A stretch of 64,000 nucleotides of DNA from Lathyrus oleraceus. Its lineage: Eukaryota > Streptophyta > Magnoliopsida > Fabales > Fabaceae. The notes under the pieces were generated by a model. That model was not told where the DNA came from. It made no database searches and worked only from the letters and a program-made list of their open reading frames with translations. Shown piece after piece: positions 57,347 through 64,000 of the stretch; within the stretch, counting starts at the first letter, position 1; each line of letters opens with the position of its first letter. The stretch spans positions 34,738,699 to 34,802,698 of the forward strand of contig NC_066581.1 of assembly GCF_024323335.1 (NCBI RefSeq), in the 5' to 3' direction. The position numbers and the translations under genes are program-made.

Positions 57347-58017
57347 CATCAGACCAGACATTAATTCTCATAGAATGTTGCATATGTGTTATCTCGTATG
57401 GACTCCTGCATCAAGGGAAATAGGAGGATCGTTGGTGAAATAAATTGCGCTCCAGATCCAAATTGATGAAAAGGTGTGGTAGAGTCGAAATGTTCAACAT
57501 TACACTTCATGGTGGTGCATAGCGTTATCCGCGATGATCATTGTTTCAACCGCATATAATTTTGAAATGGGAGTTAGTTTCACTTTGCTGCAACTAAGTA
57601 GTGTTAGTTAGTTTCACTTTGCTGCAACTAAGTAGTGTTAGTCGCAATATGTGATTCATAATGGTACATCATATCAAGCCTGATGCAGTCTTAGTTTGTA
57701 ATTAGGAGTTCCTTTGTTGCTTTAAAAAGGTGCTCTGGCGATGGATCTTCGTCATCATTATCTATGGACTCGTTGTATCTTTTAAGTCATCATGATAAGT
57801 ATCATGTCAGTGATGGATAATTGAGATAATGCAAGATCATAAGGTTGACCAAGAATCTTAAATATTATCTTGAAGGCACTTACATCCATTATGTGGTAAT
57901 TCTAGTGTAGATCTGAATTTGGATCCAGGATCATTCGTTCTTTAGCTTCGCATAGTTATCGTAGAAATCATAAATTCATAAATTCGAGAATCAAAGTTGA
58001 AGCAATGAGAGATTGGA
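57347..58017. other. Stretch without a recognised gene
   Basis: No transposon signature could be identified. It contains a 34-bp tandem duplication (57572-57639). It may be host DNA flanking H, or the downstream part of the gene-like ORF at 58018-58260. Confidence 0.4.
57572..57639. repeat. 34-bp perfect tandem duplication
   Basis: AGTTAGTTTCACTTTGCTGC...TAGTGTT occurs at 57572-57605 and again at 57606-57639 without a difference. Confidence 0.9.
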
Positions 58018-58260
58018 TCAAATACGAAGTATCGTCACATTTGATTCTAATCGCTCTTGATTTGGTGATATCATCGAAGGTCCCTCACTGGCGAATTGAA
58101 TAATGGACACGAAATCATGGAAAACGTGTGAATCATAAGTCAAGTCCCACAAACGACGACATTGTTCTGTACTAGAACAAGAAATAGTTGAAATAGGCGA
58201 CGAGGAATCCTGAACCAGTGATGTTGATTTCCAATACGGCGGTTCATAGTGGACCTGCAT
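58018..58260 (-). CDS. Short gene-like ORF of unknown function (possible gene 5' fragment)
   Basis: From the ATG at 58260 it encodes 80 residues beginning MQVHYEPPYWKSTSLVQDSS, with a serine-rich segment, SSTEQCRRLWDLTYDSHVFHDFVSI and ...SPNQERLESN. I do not recognise the family. The composition is balanced, unlike the surrounding repeat translations. On the same strand a TATA-like ATATAAAG lies about 100 bp upstream (near 58360), followed by a C/T-rich leader. I choose the second ATG because it follows that leader directly. It ends at TGA 58018-58020, or it may continue through a splice site. It could be a gene fragment captured or left behind. Confidence 0.4.
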   Translation of the reverse strand: MQVHYEPPYWKSTSLVQDSSSPISTISCSSTEQCRRLWDLTYDSHVFHDFVSIIQFASEGPSMISPNQERLESNVTILRI

Positions 58261-58619
58261 GGTTAGCACTCCAATATTCAAGTCAGTTCAAGATTCAAGA
58301 GAATCGTAGAGAAAAAAAGATCATAAAGTGTGTCTTGCTTTTCGTGTGAACTGACTTTATATCTTGGGTCAAGTGGAATAAATTTGAGTTTAATTGGACC
58401 TCAGCTATCTAGGCCTCTGGCAGACCTATAACATGTATTAAATGTTTTTATTTTCTTATGTAAACATGAAGGGATAGTCTATGAAGTAATACCGTCCTAC
58501 ACACCTCAACAGAATAGAGTTTCAAAAAGAAAGAACATGATAATTATGAATATGGGGATAAGTATGCTCATGAGCAAGTACTTTCTAAAAGAATTATAAG
58601 GATAAGTCATGTCCATTTC

Positions 58620-59646
58620 CACTTATATCTTAAATAGGTGTCCAACTGAGAGAATGAAAGGCATCACATTTGAGGAGTGTCGATTAGGAAACAAGCCTAG
58701 TGTAATCCATCTAAAAATTACTTTGTTCTATGACCTATATGCAATTTTATGATTACCTAAGGAAGAAACTTGCTGATAAGGGAGATCAAAAGTTACTTGT
58801 AAGGCATCATCCAACTTGTGGCTACAAACTTTATGTTCATGTGAACAAGTAAGTGGTGATCAATAGAGATGTGTGAATTGATAAGAGGAAGGAATGTGAA
58901 TGGTGAAACAAGTTTAAGAAAGATTCAGTGAGATAAATATGTGAAGAGTCGAGCAGTAACAACTAGACACCAATTCAAATTAACACAATAAGGTCTCATA
59001 AACAAAGAAATCTTTGTGCAAGACTGCAAAATTGTGAAATCACCTCAGAAAATGAAGTTACAAAAGACCTTGAGATTATTCATCTTGCATTTAGGGTTGC
59101 CTTGAATAACCCTAAGTGAATAAATGCAATAAATAAGGAACTAGAATAAATTATTATTTTTTGACAAGTGAATTAGAATCAATTGAAATCAACAAGACTT
59201 GGGAGTTGGTTCACCAACCACAAAGAAAGAAAGAAATTGGTGCGAAGTACATGTGCAAGATAAAACTAAATCATAAAGGTAAGATAATTAGATAAAAGGT
59301 CATTCTAGTAGCAAAAGTATTTACTCAAAGTGAAGGCATTGACTTTGAAAAAGTCTTTGCACGAGTTCCAGAGTTGAGACAATAAGGTTAGATATTTCCA
59401 TAGTCAATATCAAAAACTGGTCCATGCACTAAATGAATGTAAAATTTTCTTTTTTGTATGGTCCTTTAGGGCATCTCTATCAGTGATCTTCATCCAATTG
59501 ATTCTTTGTGAGTCCCATTGAGACAAGTCAATCTAAAAGAACCAATTGGGTTTTTGTCTCCAATGTGCAACTTTGAAAAATCTTACTTTAGGTCCACAAA
59601 CAAATAAGGATAATATATCATTTAATTGCAAAATCTTGTAAAACAA
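58620..59646 (+). pseudogene. Copia integrase-RT remnant, left of the mariner element
   Basis: Plus-strand frames, much broken, read CPTERMKGITFEECRLGNKPSV and KKLADKGDQKLLVRHHPTCGYKLY, the end of a copia integrase. They are followed after about 300 bp by NKTWELVHQPQRKKEIGAKY, YMCKIKLNHKGK and VFTQSEGIDFEKVFARV, the beginning of copia RT. Stops are frequent. It ends near the TA target of the mariner element. Confidence 0.8.
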
Positions 59647-59964
59647 TACTCCCTCCCTTTCTTTATATGTGTCACTTTTGCAAAAAATATTTGTTCATAT
59701 TTAATTGTCACTTTAAGAGTATAAGGTTGTAATTTGTCAATTATACTGTTACTTTTTTAATTAGGTTTACATACACATTTACTCATAATTACTCCACCAC
59801 TTTGAAATTGGCTTATAAATTCCTATGTCTGAGATTGATGTAGCGTGCATATTGCTACATGTTACAACCAATGAAATTTCAAGAGGTTCACTTCTAAAAA
59901 AAAACTAAGGAAGAGTTTCAATATTTTGTCTCTTTAAATGTGAGCTCTTTAGCCAGAGTTCCTC

Positions 59965-60348
59965 ATGTATGTAATGGAAAAAATAAAACAATTCATGAAA
60001 GATGAAACAATGGAAGATTCATTGGGAAAAAATGAAGAAGAATCCGTGGAAGACTCATTGGACAACAATGAAGAAGAAATAATGGAAGGTTCATTGGACA
60101 ACAATGGAAAAGAAACAATGGAAGACTCATTGAACAATAATAAAGAGGAAATAGTGGAAGACTCTTCGGACAACACTGAAGAAGAAGGAGAAATACCAAT
60201 ATTGGATTTTGATTTAAATGAAGAGGCTGAATATGAATTTGATTTGAACAAATTTCCAGAAGAAGGAGAAGAGTCTTCACAAGTTGCTGAGGAGTTCCGT
60301 CCCATGATTAGAAAGATGCTAACAGAAATTCTTCCTAAATTTTATTAA
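59965..60348 (+). CDS. Acidic repeat ORF inside the mariner element (128 codons, unknown)
   Basis: An uninterrupted frame on the strand opposite the transposase. Five 12-residue repeats (36 nt each, 60010-60189) follow the pattern (M/V)E(D/G)S-x5-EE-x. They are followed by ILDFDLNEEAEYEFDLN and a C-terminal helix (PMIRKMLTEILPKFY). It is strongly acidic and has no known domain. A possible polyadenylation-like AATACAAATGAAC region follows. The DLN motif and acidic repeats recall the N-terminal part of the transposase encoded at 62223-62967. Origin from a duplicated transposase N-terminus is an inference. Confidence 0.5.
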   Translation: MYVMEKIKQFMKDETMEDSLGKNEEESVEDSLDNNEEEIMEGSLDNNGKETMEDSLNNNKEEIVEDSSDNTEEEGEIPILDFDLNEEAEYEFDLNKFPEEGEESSQVAEEFRPMIRKMLTEILPKFY

Positions 60349-61128
60349 AGCCTTTGTAATGTTTAAATCTATAATATAGAAAGAAGTTCTTCCTTCTTCA
60401 TAAAAATCTTATAGTATTGTAACTTTTTTGTTGTACTTTTTGATTTTGAATACAAATGAACAATGTTCTTGTTTTTGAAAATTCGATTGATTTTTAGAGT
60501 TATTTTCTGTAATCTTTTTCTTATAATTTATTTGATTTTTTTCATTAAATATTTTTTATGAATTGATTCAATATAATTAAAATATTTGTCATAATTTAGG
60601 AATGCTTTTAAGATATTCTTAAAAAAAAATTATTATTTTGTTTAGGAATGTTTTTTATTATTTTGTTTTTTATAATTTGTTTTAGGAATGTTTTTTATTA
60701 TTTTGTTTTTTATGATATACGATTTTTTTTAGTTTTTATATGAAGTACATAATCTATTATTGTGTCTAACCTTTTTAAATAAACTTTTTTATTAATAATT
60801 ATTTATCATATAAAAGAAAAAATATGCTAAAAAATGAAAAGAATGAAACTTATAAGTTGTGTTCTTGGTTTTTTAATTGTGTGCAAGTGACTACAACTCG
60901 GTCACAATGAGTATTATTCGGTGATTAGGTACTTAAAAATTTCTTGTACTAAATTTGGATCACACTTTGTTTAAATGGGTAATTGTCCTTCTCTTTCTAG
61001 TCTTTCCTTATTCAAATGTGAAATTTTATATTTATTAGAACCATTGACTTTCATGATCTCTATCATGCATAATTACAATGTTACAAATATATGATTGGAC
61101 TTCACGGACAAAAAGTTTTCAAATGACT
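60349..61128. other. AT-rich spacer in the mariner element
   Basis: No gene seen. It contains a direct duplication of TTTAGGAATGTTTTTTATTA (about 60640-60710) and several T runs. Confidence 0.6.
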
Positions 61129-62967
61129 TCACCACCGCACAAACAAGTTCATCAATAGTTTTAGGGGCCTCCTTGTGTTGTAATGATTGTATTGCATGGA
61201 AAATTCAAGGTCTAAGACATTCAAATCAGAAGAATTTGCAGGTTGACACATCAAACAAATATCAAATCCATTTCGTGTGGCTTCTTTAATGAACTCTTGA
61301 TCATCATGATTAATATGAGTTCTTGCATTATCTTGTTGGATAAATATTGTACTAGTACCCAAATCATCTCTTGGCCATTTTTCCTTTATAGTCGGCAAGA
61401 TCTTTTCAATAAGAAATGATCTTATGACATCTCTATTTATCGATGTTATTGTTTTTGTCTCCATTGTTCCTGCAACTCAATTAACACTTGTCCTTTTAGC
61501 AGGTTCCTTGGTAACAAATGGAAAAATATCATTTTTATCTAAAAAAACTCATTTCCTTGTGAGTCAAATCTTGGTCGAGTAAGAGCAACTAAAAACATAA
61601 CTTTGGCAATAAAATTTTTGCTTTTATATGTACAATGTGGTTCACCCTCTTCCAATAGCAAATAATAGTTCTCAGATTTCTTAGTCATGTAAAATCACTT
61701 TTCATCAATATGAATAATATTGTGCATACTTTTAAACATTGGATCATGTGGTATACCTTCGAGCATTGACAAACAAAACTTCAACCTAACTCTTTTGTTT
61801 TCTTCTTTTAATAGTGGCTTTATGGCATTTGAGTGACGCCGTATAACTCCTGATTTTAAAAGCTTAAAAATAGAAGTTGGATTTGTTTTCAACGCAAAAG
61901 ATAAAGATCAAATGTTTATTCTTTGTCTCAAAGGAATTTGACTAATTTGATTAGGATCAATTTGAATTCTATTACGTCCACAATTTTTTGTCTTCCTATG
62001 GGACACATCATGTATTTCACTTTCTTTTGCTCTTTCCCAAATACATTAAGTAGTTCTCCTAGAAACAGAAAATGATGAAGCCACCACCACATTTGTAATT
62101 CCTCTACCTAATTTTCCATCAACACTTTTTTGTAGTAACCGATGATAAATAGATGTGCGTTCTTCACTGCTTAAATTTTTTATTTTTTTTCCTTTCACTA
62201 TTTAGTTCATCTTCAATATTTTTTTTTCTCCATTTGGTACACCTTCAAAGATTTCTTCATTATTTAGTGCATCTTCAATATTTTCTTCCATATTTAGTAC
62301 ACCTTTAAAATTTTCTTCACGGTTTGATGCATCTTCAATATTTTTTTTCATATTTAGTACAACTTCAATATTTTCTTCACTGTTTGATGCATCTTCAATA
62401 TTCTCGTAATTATTTAATTCGTTATCTATAATGTTTTCTATAACTGTAAAAAAAACTAGGAAAAAATTATATAAGTCAAACAATATATTCTTAAAAAAAT
62501 ACTCCCTAAAAAAATAAATTATTTATATAATTCTAAAACAACAAAAAATTAATATTATTAATAATGATAATCGTTTTATTGATAAAAATTCATCCTACGT
62601 AACAAAATCATTTATTTTTAAGGCTTTATTCAAAAAAATCTAATCAAATATGACCTTTTTTTAAAAAAAATCACATGTTTTACGGTATGCCAAATCAAAC
62701 ACTAATATATTATTAATACTTTTTTATATTATTATTATTATTATTATTATTATTGTGATATTCATCAATTAACTATCATAAATTATGTAAAGAGATAAAA
62801 ATAAGAAAATTAAAAGAGACAAAAATAAATGCACATGAAAGAATAAATCCAATACCAATATTATTCTTGGTTTCTTCAACTTCTTCACCAATATTTAAAT
62901 TTGGCGGAACAAATTCTACATTTAAATCTATATCACACAATAAAAATCTAATAGTGTTTGAAGCCAT
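61129..62967 (-). pseudogene. DD39D mariner transposase, broken
   Basis: Exon 1 (62967-62856) encodes MASNTIRFLLCDIDLNVEF. A 412-bp intron (62855-62444, GTATTG...TTTTTTTTACAG) joins it in frame to exon 2, which starts with an acidic repeat region. Degraded helix-turn-helix sequence follows (about 62200-61900), then LLKSGVIRRHSNAIKPLLKEENKRVRL. The catalytic residues are IDEK (D at 61704-61706), QQDNARTH (D at 61330-61332) and LNVLD (D at 61210-61212), with 39 residues between the last two. A TGA replaces the codon after IDEK. There are further frameshifts near 62219-62227 (T9 run), 62040-62170 and 61470-61560. The enzyme is inactive. Confidence 0.85.
62223..62402 (-). repeat. 30-bp tandem repeat (six units) in the transposase N-terminal region
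   Basis: It encodes six 10-residue units of the type N(I/F)E(D/V)xxNxEE. Alternate units are more alike (NIEDASNSEE, NIEDASNREE and NIEDALNNEE; NIEVVLNMKK and NFKGVLNMEE), so the true unit may be 60 bp. Confidence 0.8.
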
Positions 62968-62999
62968 ATTTAATGAGTTCTAAATTTTGTAAACATACA

Positions 63000-63080
<81 letters not shown>

Positions 63081-63113
63081 TAATATATATATATATTATA
63101 TATATATATATAT
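63000..63113. repeat. TA microsatellite in the mariner element
   Basis: About 110 bp of (TA)n with a few AATA interruptions, shortly before the right end of the element. Confidence 0.93.
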
Positions 63114-63358
63114 ATACTTCAAATATCAGAGATTTTAACTATTTTTGGTGGGAAGCATGGAATTTAGAGTGATAAAATTGGAGGAAAGTTTAATTTTAAA
63201 TGTTTTATGAAATTTGAAGTAATAAAATTGTGGGGAAGTTGAATTTTAAGTGTACATGAAATAAGGGAAAAAAAGTATATACTTTAACATGAAAAAAAAA
63301 TTAAGAAACATAGAGAAGTTAAAGTGACAAAAAAAGTATAGACATTAAATATGGAGTA

Positions 63359-64000
63359 TCTAAGAAAGATAAAGTGTAGGCTGAATAATTTCTCAATATT
63401 TATTCTTTATTGATTGGCTTGGTTAAAGAGATTCCAAAAGTAAAATTTCAAAAAATAAATGACAGGTTCGAGAACTCAAGTGAAAAACCACTCATGGAGA
63501 TGGTTTTAGAATGATGAGGTATTTGTTGCTAAACCTCCTAGTGTTGAGGTGAATAAATAGGAATGAGAGACACCTAAACTAAGAAAGACATCTTATGGTA
63601 AAAAATAGTAAGAACAAAAAAAGAGAATATATGATCTGCAGAGGGAAATTGGTTTCATCAATTGTGTGTCTAAGCATGAGTGTACATCAATTGAATTCAA
63701 AAGAGACACGATGAAAGAGTTTGAGATGATTAATCTTTATCATCTCTCATACTTTTTTGGCAGAGTTTCAAAATCATTGTAGACGTTGGTAGACATGGAG
63801 CAATGCAATCTTACAATAACACCTCCTTGGTCATGACTCCAAATGTCTAAAGAATGCAAAAGAAAATGAAATTGTAATACAGGGTCTGACCATGCATACA
63901 TTGATTGTATTGACAGTAGATTTTTGGAAAGGCTACACTCAACTGGTCTAGCAGCAACAAAGAGACCTTTTAGATGTCAACAATTCTGGCAAAGTTCTAC
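63359..64000 (+). pseudogene. Copia RT remnant, right of the mariner element
   Basis: A decayed plus-strand pol. DDEVFVAKPPSVEV (about 63510-63555) and EFKRDTMKEFEMINLYHLSYFFGRV (about 63697-63770) correspond to consecutive RT parts of copia elements. Stops are frequent. It continues the remnant at 58620-59646. From about 63850 to the window end the reading is too degraded to assign. Confidence 0.7.

Larger units (their letters stand above)
59649..63356 (-). mobile_element. Tc1/mariner (plant MLE, Stowaway-type ends) transposon
   Basis: The ends are CTCCCTCCC... and ...GGAG, both bordered by TA (59647-59648 and 63357-63358). Similar subterminal blocks with TGTCACTTT lie at both ends. Between them lies a broken DD39D transposase on the minus strand, an open 128-codon frame on the plus strand near the left end and a TA microsatellite near the right end. 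The length of 3.7 kb fits a full-length plant mariner. It is inserted in a decayed copia pol gene. Confidence 0.85.

Noticed and set aside
59949..60305. 118-codon minus-strand ORF with serine/leucine repeats
   Set aside because: Mirror reading of the acidic repeat ORF on the plus strand; repeats produce open frames on both strands.
1..64000. tRNA, rRNA or small RNA genes
   Set aside because: PBS motifs resemble tRNA 3' ends, but no cloverleaf-forming sequence with A and B boxes was seen near them. No other RNA gene was recognised by eye.

Overview
The window is plant nuclear DNA, and it consists of nested transposable elements with no intact host gene that I can recognise. The giant LTRs (4.7-5.9 kb, starting TGTAAGACCCC), the primer-binding site TGGCGACTCTGCTGGGGAA, an extra ORF upstream of gag and a spliced intron between protease and reverse transcriptase together identify Ogre-like (Ty3/gypsy, Tat lineage) retrotransposons. 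The abundance of such elements suggests a legume of the tribe Fabeae (Pisum, Vicia, Lathyrus or Lens). That taxonomic call is inference.

Layout, left to right. 1-13554: element A (+), an Ogre-like element that has lost nearly all coding sequence but keeps its leader, PBS, intron, hypervariable 3' UTR and a 5746-bp 3' LTR; its 5' end lies outside the window. 13555-14178: the 3' end of a different LTR (F). 14179-26748: element B (-), with open ORF1, gag, protease and RT frames, cut inside RT by F. 26749-30176: a 5'-truncated LTR of another Ogre-like family (E, +). 30177 to about 31120: an unclassified LTR-like remnant (G). About 31121-54349: an old Ogre-like element D (-), with its RT-RNase H gene split by a 5853-bp solo LTR (C, TSD GATTG) and its gag-ORF1 spacer split by a 7024-bp copia-type element without recognisable coding domains (K, TSD ATAAC, paired 1611-bp LTRs). 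54350-57346: the 5' end of a copia element H (-) into which D inserted. 57347-58620: low-copy-looking DNA with one short gene-like ORF. 58620-59646 and 63359-64000: decayed copia pol sequence on either side of a 3.7-kb Tc1/mariner element (59649-63356, TA duplication).

The simplest insertion order is H, then D into H, then C, K and the G/E/B/F/A stack into D. Within the stack, B lies in E, F lies in B and A lies in F. The missing left halves of D, G, E, B and F would then sit beyond position 1.

The most unusual signals are in the Ogre-like elements. (1) The 3' UTR of A carries many degenerate copies of the complement of the element's own PBS, which means sequences that look like the 3' end of its tRNA primer. 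(2) A PBS-like motif lies 50-80 nt inside the 3' end of every Ogre-type LTR here. (3) Two tandem hairpins are conserved in the leaders of A and B. (4) The 3' UTR of A contains a two-monomer tandem array bracketed by a 175-bp duplication. In the mariner element, an uninterrupted second ORF with a 12-residue acidic repeat lies opposite a ruined transposase.
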